Shown here: one piece after another, positions 1-4,678 of the stretch
Layout of the letters: every line of letters begins with the position of its first letter
Position numbering within the stretch: the first letter of the stretch is position 1
NCBI GenBank assembly: GCA_041739295.1
Contig: JBGSOE010000109.1
Span: 1-9,965 of the forward strand
Source of the DNA: JAHJQQ01 sp041739295
GTDB lineage: Bacteria > Pseudomonadota > Gammaproteobacteria > Thiohalobacterales > Thiohalobacteraceae
Direction of reading: 5' to 3'
Length of the DNA stretch: 9,965 bases
Notes under the pieces: model-generated
Databases searched by the model: none
What the model was told of the DNA's origin: nothing
The model's input: only the letters and a program-made list of their open reading frames with translations
Program-made: the position numbers and the translations under genes

Positions 1-68
1 GTGAGCGAAGCGAACCGCACCAAACACTGGTCGGTCTCGAAGATCCTGGTGCGGTTCGCTTCGCTCAC
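1..68. repeat. Perfect 21-bp inverted repeat at the window edge
   Basis: The arms at 1-21 and 48-68 are exact reverse complements (right arm GGTGCGGTTCGCTTCGCTCAC), with 26 bases between them. Each arm is itself an imperfect hairpin, with GGTG...CACC ends around a TTCG or CGAA centre. The right arm continues into CACACCCTACA. From memory this resembles the widespread proteobacterial intergenic repeat of the type GGTGCGTTACGC...CGCACCCTAC, so I read it as a REP-like doublet. The left arm starts at base 1, so the element may extend beyond the window. No gene is seen in 1-169. Confidence 0.8.
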
Positions 69-136
69 CACACCCTACAGGGTCGAGCCTTGTCTGTGTG
101 CCTTGCACGTACCCCATTCCATGGCGCATAAAGCAC

Positions 137-159
137 AAAACCCGCCATAAGGGCGGGTT
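137..159 (-). terminator. Rho-independent terminator after tRNA-Gln
   Basis: CCCGCC at 141-146 pairs with GGCGGG at 152-157, extended by AA/TT on the outside, with a five-base loop. Read on the minus strand the stem is followed by TTTTGTG. It lies 11 bases beyond the CCA end of the tRNA and in the right orientation to end its transcript. The U-run is short, so termination strength is uncertain. Confidence 0.65.
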
Positions 160-169
160 CCGTATTTAT

Positions 170-243
170 TGGCTGGGGGACTAGGATTCGAACCTAGATT
201 AGAGGAGTCAGAGTCCTCTGTCCTGCCGTTAGACGATCCCCCA
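170..243 (-). tRNA. tRNA-Gln (anticodon CTG)
   Basis: The minus strand folds into a complete cloverleaf of 74 nt including the encoded CCA at 172-170. The acceptor stem is TGGGGGA/TCCCCCA with discriminator G. The D stem is GTC/GAC. The anticodon stem is GAGGA/TCCTC around loop CTCTGAC, giving anticodon CTG, which reads CAG (Gln). The T arm is CTAGG-TTCGAAT-CCTAG. The first acceptor bases TGGGG and the loop resemble E. coli tRNA-Gln. The 5' end lies only nine bases from the outer edge of the heptad array at 252-279, which leaves no obvious space for a private promoter. The tRNA may be expressed by read-through from rplM-rpsI or from a promoter inside the upstream cassette. Confidence 0.95.
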
Positions 244-251
244 TTAATTCT

Positions 252-279
252 GGTTCTAGTTACTAGGTTCTAGTGCCGA
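252..279 (-). repeat. Heptad repeat array, 3' end of the four-helix-bundle cassette
   Basis: Read on the minus strand these are four consecutive 7-mers: TCGGCAC, TAGAACC, TAGTAAC, TAGAACC. The related array at 665-692 reads the same way on the plus strand, so the two form inverted ends around the gene, with the TCGG heptad on the inside of each. The array is translated as the last residues of the encoded protein and supplies its TAG stop. The motif creates several CTAG tetranucleotides. Confidence 0.85.
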
Positions 280-645
280 GGGAGATCTTCCCTCCTGATT
301 CACCTTATTACAGTAGTTAATCAGGCCATGCAGCATTTTAGACAGCTCGCGTGTTTCCGAGGCCACCTGCGTTGCAAACTGCCCGGTTAGAAAACCGGCT
401 TCCTTACCAATCAGAATTTGTGTCCAGAGCTCGCCGCAGGAACCCTTGGCGATTTTCAAGAACCTTGCCCGCTCTTTCATCGAGTCCCGCTCGTAACCCT
501 CAGCGATATTCGAGGGTATAGACAGAGCTGAGCGCGTAACCTGATCCTTAAAACCGAACTCCCTGCATTGCGCCAACTCGGTATAGAGTTCGACACTCAA
601 CCTGCAGGCACGCCGCCACACTTGGAGATTTTTTAGCGCATCCAT
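256..645 (-). CDS. Four-helix bundle protein (S23/IVP family)
   Basis: A 129-residue protein matching the four-helix-bundle family once described from intervening sequences in 23S rRNA genes (S23/IVP; related to Avd of diversity-generating retroelements). The signature is the central block around residues 34-51, with DQ, RSALSIPSNIAEG and Tyr. Four amphipathic helices are predicted, and there is no signal peptide. I chose ATG at 645 because GGAG lies eight bases upstream. An in-frame TTG at 651 has worse spacing. The biochemical role of stand-alone members is not established; the family is basic and proposed to bind nucleic acid. It lies downstream of rpsI on the same strand but is bracketed by inverted heptad arrays, so it looks like an inserted cassette rather than a member of the ribosomal operon. 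The last seven residues (SALEPSN) and the TAG stop are encoded by the left array. Confidence 0.88.
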   Translation of the reverse strand: MDALKNLQVWRRACRLSVELYTELAQCREFGFKDQVTRSALSIPSNIAEGYERDSMKERARFLKIAKGSCGELWTQILIGKEAGFLTGQFATQVASETRELSKMLHGLINYCNKVNQEGRSPSALEPSN

Positions 646-664
646 GCGCAACTCCGTATTTGCC

Positions 665-692
665 TCGGTCCTAGAACCTAGATTCTAGAGCC
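665..692 (+). repeat. Heptad repeat array, 5' end of the four-helix-bundle cassette
   Basis: Four 7-mers in a row on the plus strand: TCGGTCC, TAGAACC, TAGATTC, TAGAGCC. It is the inverted partner of the array at 252-279. It sits between the rpsI stop hairpin and the Shine-Dalgarno of the four-helix-bundle gene, so it is in the 5' leader of that gene. Confidence 0.85.
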
Positions 693-693
693 T

Positions 694-712
694 GCGTTAA
701 TGGAATTAACGC
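694..712 (-). other. Perfect hairpin spanning the rpsI stop codon
   Basis: GCGTTAAT at 694-701 and ATTAACGC at 705-712 pair perfectly around a three-base loop. The rpsI TAA stop (708-706) lies inside the right arm. There is no U-run on either strand, so it is not a standard terminator. It could protect the 3' end of the message, or be the site next to which the heptad cassette inserted. Function is unproven. Confidence 0.55.
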
Positions 713-1098
713 TTGCTGAACTGAACGCCGCGACGGGCTTTGCGCAGACCAACTTTCTTACGTTCCACTTCGCGCGCATCGCGGGTTACGAAACCGGCTT
801 TGCGGAGCGGTGAGCGCAGTTGCTCATCGTGCAGCATCAGGGCACGGGTGATGCCATGACGGATCGCACCGGCCTGGCCACTGATACCACCGCCGGCGAC
901 TGTGACGTAAATGTCGAACTGCTCGGTGAGGTTGGTGGTTTCCAGCGGCTGACGCACGATCATGCGCGCCGTCTCGCGACCGAAATAGACATCTATCGGG
1001 CGCTTGTTGATGGTGATCTCGCCAGTACCTTTACGCAGGAAAACCCGCGCAGTGGAGGTCTTGCGACGGCCGGTGCTATATAACTGTTGCTGCGCCAT
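706..1098 (-). CDS. rpsI: 30S ribosomal protein S9
   Basis: A 130-residue protein, full length for bacterial uS9, a component of the small subunit head whose C-terminal tail reaches the P-site tRNA. It begins with the typical YSTGRRKTSTARVFL segment and ends with the conserved KARRGVQFSKR tail, so both ends are intact. The ATG at 1098 is preceded by AGGGA about nine bases upstream. It follows rplM by a 19-base gap on the same strand, the usual rplM-rpsI operon. The stop codon is embedded in a hairpin (694-712). Confidence 0.98.
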   Translation of the reverse strand: MAQQQLYSTGRRKTSTARVFLRKGTGEITINKRPIDVYFGRETARMIVRQPLETTNLTEQFDIYVTVAGGGISGQAGAIRHGITRALMLHDEQLRSPLRKAGFVTRDAREVERKKVGLRKARRGVQFSKR

Positions 1099-1117
1099 GT
1101 TACGCGTTCCCTAAATA

Positions 1118-1546
1118 TTAGATTTCGAGCGGCTTGGGCTGTTGAGCGGCGTGCTGATGTTCCGGACCGGCATAAACCTTCAGCTTACGGAACATGGCAC
1201 GGCCCAGCGGGTTCTTCGGCAGCATGCCTTTGACGGCGATCTCAATGATCCGCTCGGGCGCCTTGGCGCGGAGCTTTTCCAGCGTGATCGACTTCAGGTT
1301 ACCAACATAGCCGGTATGGTGGTGGTAAAGCTTGTTCTGCTCTTTGCGACCGGTCACAGCGACCTTGTCAGCGTTGACGACGACCAGATAATCGCCCGTA
1401 TCCACGTGCGGGGTGAATTCCGCTTTGTGCTTGCCGCGCAGACGATGCGCCAGCTCTGTGGCCAAACGGCCGAGGGTTTTACCCGTGGCATCAATAATAT
1501 ACCAGTCACGCTTGACGGTTTCCGGCTTGGCACTATAGGTCTTCAT
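1118..1546 (-). CDS. rplM: 50S ribosomal protein L13
   Basis: A 142-residue protein, the normal length of bacterial uL13, which binds 23S rRNA early in large-subunit assembly. Visible family blocks are the start MKTYSAKPETVKRDWYIIDA, then GKTLGRLATELAHRLRGKHK, and VKGMLPKNPLGRAMFRKLKVY near the end. The frame is open up to a possible start at 1573, but the family start MKTYSAK fits ATG at 1546, so I use that. Its Shine-Dalgarno is weak: GGAG lies about 12 bases upstream. It is the first gene of the rplM-rpsI operon, with a promoter candidate at 1589-1617. Confidence 0.97.
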   Translation of the reverse strand: MKTYSAKPETVKRDWYIIDATGKTLGRLATELAHRLRGKHKAEFTPHVDTGDYLVVVNADKVAVTGRKEQNKLYHHHTGYVGNLKSITLEKLRAKAPERIIEIAVKGMLPKNPLGRAMFRKLKVYAGPEHQHAAQQPKPLEI

Positions 1547-1588
1547 GAGAGACGTAACTCCGCACACCAACAACTAAGAAGACGCGGA

Positions 1589-1617
1589 ATGGTATAGAAG
1601 TCGGAGATAAGATTCAA
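1589..1617 (-). promoter_or_regulatory. Sigma-70 promoter candidate for rplM-rpsI
   Basis: On the minus strand TTGAAT (-35, 1617-1612) is followed after exactly 17 bases by TACCAT (-10, 1594-1589). This gives a 5' leader of about 35-40 bases before the rplM ATG at 1546. The -35 matches five of six consensus positions and the -10 four of six. It is the only good match found close upstream of the operon. Confidence 0.5.
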
Positions 1618-1641
1618 GGCTGCGTCATCTGCCCATGTTTA

Positions 1642-2000
1642 GCCACGAAATCCACAAAACCCACGAACGGGGACAATTAAGGATGCCTCTCTCATAGGGG
1701 GCGCCTTTAATCATATAAACAGCATTTGCCACGGAATCACACGGACCAGATCATTAGCATCACGCCTGCACCGCCATCACCCGCAAGATGGTGAATAGTC
1801 GTTTCAGGAATGCACTGTGTTTCCGTGTCTTCCGTGTGTTTCCGTGGCTGAAATGATTTTTTTAGGTTAATGGCTAATATCCGGCGGAAACTGACGTCCA
1901 GACGAATGAAAACACTCGATTCGGTCATTCGCCGGAATAGCAAACATGCGTTTGGGGTGTACCTAAAAGAACTTTCGTGGTGTTCGTGGGTTTCTTGGCC
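1642..2000. repeat. Degenerate inverted repeat enclosing MITE copy A
   Basis: The left arm at 1642-1668 (beginning GCCACGAAATCCAC) and the right arm at 1972-2000 (reverse complement beginning GGCCAAGAAACCCACGAA) align over about 27 bases with a few mismatches. Both are built from CCACGAA-type words. They face each other around a region that contains MITE copy A and about 110 bases of unrelated sequence. This suggests an older element into which copy A inserted. An imperfect palindrome (TTAAGG...CCTTTAA, about 1677-1710) lies just outside copy A. No coding sequence is supported here. Confidence 0.45.
1716..1864 (-). mobile_element. MITE-like repeat, copy A (149 bp, reversed)
   Basis: On the minus strand this copy reads from TAAAAAAATCATTTCAGCC to GGCAAATGCTGTTTA. 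It is nearly identical to copies at 2345-2503 and 4679-4837. It is about 10 bases shorter because the segment around GGGTTTTTCC near the right end is missing, and its right inverted repeat carries one change (TGATTCC in place of TGTTTCC). It encodes no transposase. The short open frame through it is shared by the three copies and looks like a by-product of the repeat. Confidence 0.85.
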
Positions 2001-2028
2001 ATCACGGATTTACCGCTGAACCGCGGGC

Positions 2029-2060
2029 AAAAAAATAGCGCGACAGGAGGTGCCGCGCTA
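2029..2060 (-). terminator. Strong intrinsic terminator with CCUCC loop
   Basis: The perfect seven-base stem TAGCGCG (2036-2042) / CGCGCTA (2054-2060) is followed on the minus strand by seven T's (2035-2029). Inside the loop, CA and UG can pair further and leave exactly CCUCC exposed. It has the stem and U-run of a standard intrinsic terminator. There is no protein gene immediately upstream on that strand; the nearest, the ferredoxin, stops some 640 bases away. It therefore fits a separate short transcript. Confidence 0.8.
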
Positions 2061-2129
2061 AAAACCACCAAAAGGAGGATGGAGGAGTACCGAACCGCCG
2101 GTTATTGAGGGGGGCCGACGATTCAGTAT
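2029..2129 (-). ncRNA. Candidate small RNA with anti-Shine-Dalgarno motifs
   Basis: A promoter (2136-2164) and a U7 terminator (2029-2060) on the minus strand delimit a transcript of roughly 100 nt, with a start near 2129. Nothing in it codes for protein. It carries three CCUCC motifs: two in the single-stranded-looking stretch ACUCCUCCAUCCUCC (about 2074-2088), and one in the apical loop of the terminator hairpin (2050-2046). CCUCC is complementary to the GGAGG core of ribosome-binding sites, so base-pairing with mRNA leaders is a reasonable inference. A small AACC/GGUU hairpin precedes the C/U-rich stretch. I do not recognise an Rfam family. Confidence 0.55.
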
Positions 2130-2135
2130 GTAAGA

Positions 2136-2164
2136 ATTCTCTAATACACTTGTATTGCTGTCAA
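2136..2164 (-). promoter_or_regulatory. Sigma-70 promoter for the small RNA candidate
   Basis: On the minus strand a perfect TTGACA (-35, 2164-2159) is followed by a 17-base spacer and GAGAAT (-10, 2141-2136). The -10 matches four of six positions, including the important A2 and T6. The predicted start is near 2129. No protein start follows, and the next landmark is the U7 terminator about 100 bases on. Confidence 0.6.
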
Positions 2165-2210
2165 GGCCCTGCTGAGAATTTTTTTGGGTGGGCATCATGC
2201 GCTTCCCGCA

Positions 2211-2224
2211 CTCCCTCGGGGGAG
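2211..2224. repeat. Short GC hairpin in a gene-free stretch
   Basis: CTCCC (2211-2215) pairs with GGGAG (2220-2224) across a TCGG loop, followed by AAGGCCGGAATGAGGCC. From memory this resembles a common proteobacterial intergenic phrase (CTCCC...GGGGGAGAAGGCCGGGATGAGG). The surrounding 2165-2300 holds no gene that I can support, only this stem and an A/T-rich patch. Confidence 0.35.
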
Positions 2225-2300
2225 AAGGCCGGAATGAGGCCTGCTGGATAACACCATAAAAAACCTTGTGATTAATTCAATCAAGCCAGTAGAGAGAGAG

Positions 2301-2332
2301 GGTCGGACGCAGCCTTCGGCCTGAAGCCGACC
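2301..2332. repeat. REP-like hairpin left of MITE copy B
   Basis: GGTCGG (2301-2306) pairs with CCGACC (2327-2332), with an inner CTTC/GAAG stem around GGCCT. On the minus strand the unit starts GTAGGTCGGCTTCAGGCC, a type of palindrome that is common between genes in beta- and gammaproteobacteria. A unit with the same GTAGGTCGGCTT start lies in the opposite orientation at 2517-2561, on the other side of MITE copy B. Confidence 0.65.
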
Positions 2333-2344
2333 TACGTTTGATCC

Positions 2345-2503
2345 TAAAAAAATCATTTCAGCCACGGAAACACACGGAAGACACGGAAACACAGTGCCTT
2401 CCTGAAACAACTATTCACCACCTTGCGGGTGATGGCGGTGCCGGCGTGAAGCTAATGATCTGGTCCGGGTTTTTCCGTGTGATTCCGTGGCAAATGCGGT
2501 TTA
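2345..2503 (+). mobile_element. MITE-like repeat, copy B (159 bp)
   Basis: It runs from TAAAAAAATCATTTCAGCC to GGCAAATGCGGTTTA, the same ends and length as copy C at 4679-4837. The left inverted repeat CCACGGAAACACACGGAA (2362-2379) faces TTCCGTGTGATTCCGTGG, with one mismatch to perfect inversion. The middle carries a CACCTTGCGGGTG hairpin-like segment. There is no transposase. It sits between two REP-like units in opposite orientation. No clear target duplication could be seen at its edges. Confidence 0.88.
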
Positions 2504-2516
2504 GTAGGTTGATAGG

Positions 2517-2561
2517 CGTAGGTCGGCTTGACCGATCCCGCCAATAGGCGGGATTGCTACG
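2517..2561. repeat. REP-like palindrome right of MITE copy B
   Basis: The outer stem CGTAG (2517-2521)/CTACG (2557-2561) encloses GGTC/GACC and a perfect eight-base stem, ATCCCGCC (2535-2542)/GGCGGGAT (2547-2554), with loop AATA. It starts GTAGGTCGGCTT like the unit at 2301-2332 in reverse. There is no U-run, so a terminator role is not supported. Confidence 0.65.
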
Positions 2562-2585
2562 GTATGGACGATTGCCATTTCATAA

Positions 2586-2665
2586 CCCGTCACAGCAATC
2601 GCAGTGACGGGCTGCCGTTCAGCGGCGCGAGCCGCGCGTCCGACAGAACCACGGAGGGGAAACCC
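2586..2665 (+). other. Cluster of three stem-loops, two with GNRA-type loops
   Basis: Read on the plus strand: CCCGTCAC (2586-2593)/GTGACGGG (2604-2611) with a 10-base loop; GCGGC (2622-2626)/GCCGC (2631-2635) closed by GCGA; and GGG (2656-2658)/CCC (2663-2665) closed by GAAA. GNRA tetraloops are typical of folded RNA, so this stretch may be transcribed, or may be another repeat. The segment 2562-2700 lies between a REP-like unit and the ferredoxin stop. I see no promoter or terminator that would define a transcript, and no RNA family that I recognise. Confidence 0.35.
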
Positions 2666-2700
2666 GGTTATAAGAGAACGACTAGCCTGAAAACAGTCAG

Positions 2701-3009
2701 TTATATCTTCAGACGCTCGACCGGATTACCCTTGAGCAGATGTTCCTGGAAGATTTCGTCAATGTCTTCCCGGTCCACATAGCTATACCAAGTACCCTCA
2801 GGGTAGACAACCATCACCGGTCCTTCGCTACAGCGGTCCAAACAGCCGGCCGTATTGATGCGTACCTTCCCGGCTCCCGCCAGACCCAATTCTTTGGAAC
2901 GCTGCTTGGCATAATCGCGCATTGCCTGCGCATCGAAGCGCTGGCAACAGGCGCTGCCGTCTTCGCGCAAGTTGGTACAAAAGAACACATGGTATTTGTA
3001 GTAGGACAT
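2701..3009 (-). CDS. (2Fe-2S) ferredoxin, thioredoxin-like fold
   Basis: A 102-residue protein of the thioredoxin-like [2Fe-2S] ferredoxin family (Shethna/Aquifex Fd4 type). Four cluster ligands are expected from Cys11, Cys21 or Cys22, Cys56 and Cys60, in the pattern FFCTN...ACCQR...AGCLDRC. The following SEGPVMVVYPEGTWYSYV strand and the acidic EDIDEIFQEHL helix are also typical. It is a soluble one-electron carrier; its partner is not shown by the context. The length is normal and the ATG at 3009 gives the usual MSYYKYHVFFC start, although the Shine-Dalgarno is weak. It diverges from coq7 across 75 bases and is followed downstream by a long repeat-rich stretch with no clear terminator of its own. 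Confidence 0.92.
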   Translation of the reverse strand: MSYYKYHVFFCTNLREDGSACCQRFDAQAMRDYAKQRSKELGLAGAGKVRINTAGCLDRCSEGPVMVVYPEGTWYSYVDREDIDEIFQEHLLKGNPVERLKI

Positions 3010-3084
3010 GAGGCACCGAGAACAGGGTGAAGAGGACTGCTAGTATAGAGGCTCTGAACCGGACCACCCAACTGCGGAGTCACT

Positions 3085-3729
3085 ATGCCACGCCAGTATT
3101 CGCACCTCGACCACCTGATCACAAATTTTGATCAGGCCCTGCGCACGGTATTCGGTCGGCCACTGGTCACCGGCCGCGCCAACCCGAGTGATGCGACCGC
3201 TTCCAGTGATGAGCTGTCAGAGGCTGACCAGAATCAATCTGCACGGATGATGCGCATCAATCACACCGGAGAGGTCTGTGCCCAGGCGCTCTACCAGGGT
3301 CAATCACTGACTGCCCGTCTGGAACATGTGCGCGAGGGTATGGAACAGGCCGCACAGGAAGAAAATGATCATCTGGCCTGGTGTGAGCAACGCATCCACG
3401 AACTCGGCAGCCACACCAGTTATTTAAATCCGGTTTTCTATGCGGGCTCGTTTGCACTTGGCGCACTCGCTGGCGCGCTGGGTGACAAATGGAGTTTGGG
3501 CTTCGTGGCCGAGACCGAACGCCAAGTGGTAAAGCACCTTGATGGCCACCTTAAAATCCTGTCGCAGCAAGATCAAAAGAGCCGCGCCATCCTTGAACAG
3601 ATGCAGATCGATGAGCAGCATCACGGCACCAAGGCCCAGGAAGCCGGCGGCGCTGATCTACCCACGCCCGTTAAACAGTTGATGCAGGCGATGTCGAAGG
3701 TAATGACCGGGACGACGTATTGGGTTTAA
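3085..3729 (+). CDS. coq7: Coq7-type 5-demethoxyubiquinol hydroxylase
   Basis: A 214-residue carboxylate-bridged di-iron monooxygenase that adds a hydroxyl group to the demethoxyubiquinone ring, a late step in ubiquinone synthesis at the inner membrane. The six expected iron ligands are visible: Glu63 (NHTGE), Glu93-x-x-His96 (EENDH), Glu145 (AETE) and Glu177-x-x-His180 (DEQHH). There is a hydrophobic stretch FYAGSFALGALAGALG at about 118-132. The length matches bacterial Coq7, and ATG at 3085 has GGAG five bases upstream. Many enterobacteria use the flavoprotein UbiF for this step instead. The gene ends two bases before a heptad array, opposite the 3' end of speD. Confidence 0.95.
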   Translation: MPRQYSHLDHLITNFDQALRTVFGRPLVTGRANPSDATASSDELSEADQNQSARMMRINHTGEVCAQALYQGQSLTARLEHVREGMEQAAQEENDHLAWCEQRIHELGSHTSYLNPVFYAGSFALGALAGALGDKWSLGFVAETERQVVKHLDGHLKILSQQDQKSRAILEQMQIDEQHHGTKAQEAGGADLPTPVKQLMQAMSKVMTGTTYWV

Positions 3730-3730
3730 T

Positions 3731-3801
3731 GTAGGTTCTAGGGACTAGTGCCGAGTAAAAGCCTGAATCTACCTTGACCCTAGTCCCTAGAACCTAGAAC
3801 T
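3731..3801. repeat. Inverted heptad arrays between coq7 and speD
   Basis: The left array (3731-3754) reads on the minus strand TCGGCAC, TAGTCCC, TAGAACC, TAC. The right array (3774-3801) reads on the plus strand TTGACCC, TAGTCCC, TAGAACC, TAGAACT. A 17-base perfect inverted repeat, CTAGTCCCTAGAACCTA, results (3732-3748 against 3780-3796). The spacer contains CCTGAATCTACCTT, which resembles CCTGATTCACCTT just inside the left end of the four-helix-bundle cassette (293-305). It therefore looks like an internally deleted copy of that cassette. It may act as a bidirectional 3' hairpin for the converging genes, but no U-run is present. Confidence 0.8.
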
Positions 3802-3806
3802 CGCAG

Positions 3807-4607
3807 TTAACGTAACCCACGCTTCAGATTCCGACCGTAGAAAATCTCCGCCATTTCGCGTTGCAGGCGATCGCGGATCTGCTTCTCTTCCTTGGCGTTC
3901 AGTTCGTCAGCGCCGGTTCCGAACAGATAATTGTCCAGATCGAACTCCTTGAGCAACATCTTGGTGTGGAAGATGTTCTCCTGATACACGTTCACGTCGA
4001 TCATTTGATAACGCTCACGGGTGTCGCGGGACAGGAAGTTCTGGATGGAGCTGATCTTGTGGTCGATGTAATGCTTCTTGCCGCTCACATCGCGGGTAAA
4101 ACCGCGCACCCGGTAGTCCATGATGACAATGTCGGACTCGAAAGTGTGGATCAAATAGTTCAAAGCTCGCAGCGGTGAAATCCGGCCACAAGTTGACACG
4201 TCGATGTCGGCGCGGAAGCTGCTGATACCGTTGTCCGGGTGACTTTCGGGATAGGTATGCACAGTGATGTGGCTCTTATCCAAATGCGCAACGACAGAAT
4301 CCGGTAGTGGACCAGGACCTTCGGTGTTGGATAGCTCCTCGGAGATGATCGGCTCCTCGGAAATCAGCATGGTGACGCTGGCACCCTGCGGATCGTAGTC
4401 CTGATGGGCGATGTTGAGGATGTTCGCACCGATAATGCTGGAGACCTCGGTGAGGATCTGGGTCAGGCGCTCGGCATTGTAGGCCTCATCGATGTACTCG
4501 ATGTATTCCTTGCGCTGACGCTTGGTCTTGGCATAGCAAATATCGTAAATGTTGAAGCTCAACGATTTGGTCAGATTGTTGAAACCGTGCAGCTTGAGCT
4601 TTTTCAT
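3807..4607 (-). CDS. speD: S-adenosylmethionine decarboxylase proenzyme
   Basis: A 266-residue, E. coli-type SpeD. It decarboxylates S-adenosylmethionine to the aminopropyl donor for spermidine synthesis, and is made as a proenzyme that cleaves itself to create a pyruvoyl cofactor. With the start MKKLKLHGFNNLTKSLSF at ATG 4607, the cleavage site AHLDKSHITVHTYPE falls at Lys111-Ser112, and VSTCG places the catalytic cysteine at 140, both as in the E. coli enzyme. The block VDVNVYQENIFHTKMLLKEFDL is also retained. The frame stays open to 4673, but AAAGG upstream of 4607 and the family start favour the shorter form. MITE copy C ends 71 bases upstream, so the promoter is in or next to that repeat. 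No speE is in the window. Confidence 0.97.
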   Translation of the reverse strand: MKKLKLHGFNNLTKSLSFNIYDICYAKTKRQRKEYIEYIDEAYNAERLTQILTEVSSIIGANILNIAHQDYDPQGASVTMLISEEPIISEELSNTEGPGPLPDSVVAHLDKSHITVHTYPESHPDNGISSFRADIDVSTCGRISPLRALNYLIHTFESDIVIMDYRVRGFTRDVSGKKHYIDHKISSIQNFLSRDTRERYQMIDVNVYQENIFHTKMLLKEFDLDNYLFGTGADELNAKEEKQIRDRLQREMAEIFYGRNLKRGLR

Positions 4608-4678
4608 CGTGCCTTTGACCATTGCAATATTTCCAACCCAGAGGCGGCATCGGCTGACGCGCGACCCACACATAAACT

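Noticed and set aside
256..645. Four-helix-bundle protein as Avd of a diversity-generating retroelement
   Set aside because: No reverse transcriptase, template repeat or variable repeat is in the window.
1737..1943. Short open frame with LKKSFQPRKHTEDTETQ, also present at 2338-2547 and 4549-4845
   Set aside because: The shared peptide is just the translation of the MITE ends in the same frame. There is no ribosome-binding site, no family resemblance, and the frame continues into unrelated flanks.
2043..2090. GGA-rich plus strand as a CsrB/RsmZ-like RNA
   Set aside because: Few GGA motifs lie in hairpin loops, and promoter and U-run terminator are on the other strand.
2061..2103. AAAAGGAGG followed by ATGGAGGAG on the plus strand, resembling a strong ribosome-binding site and start
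   Set aside because: The frame stops after nine codons and no plus-strand promoter is visible. The G-rich words are better explained as the complement of CCUCC motifs in the minus-strand RNA.
2640..2670. GACAGAACC...CCGGTTATAAG, similar to the 3' end of RNase P RNA
   Set aside because: None of the conserved RNase P core, such as GAGGAAAGTCCGGGC, is found upstream, and the region is far too short.
2528..2782. 84-codon open frame on the plus strand across REP-like and stem-loop sequence
   Set aside because: It is composed of palindromic intergenic sequence, overlaps the ferredoxin 3' end antisense, and resembles no family.
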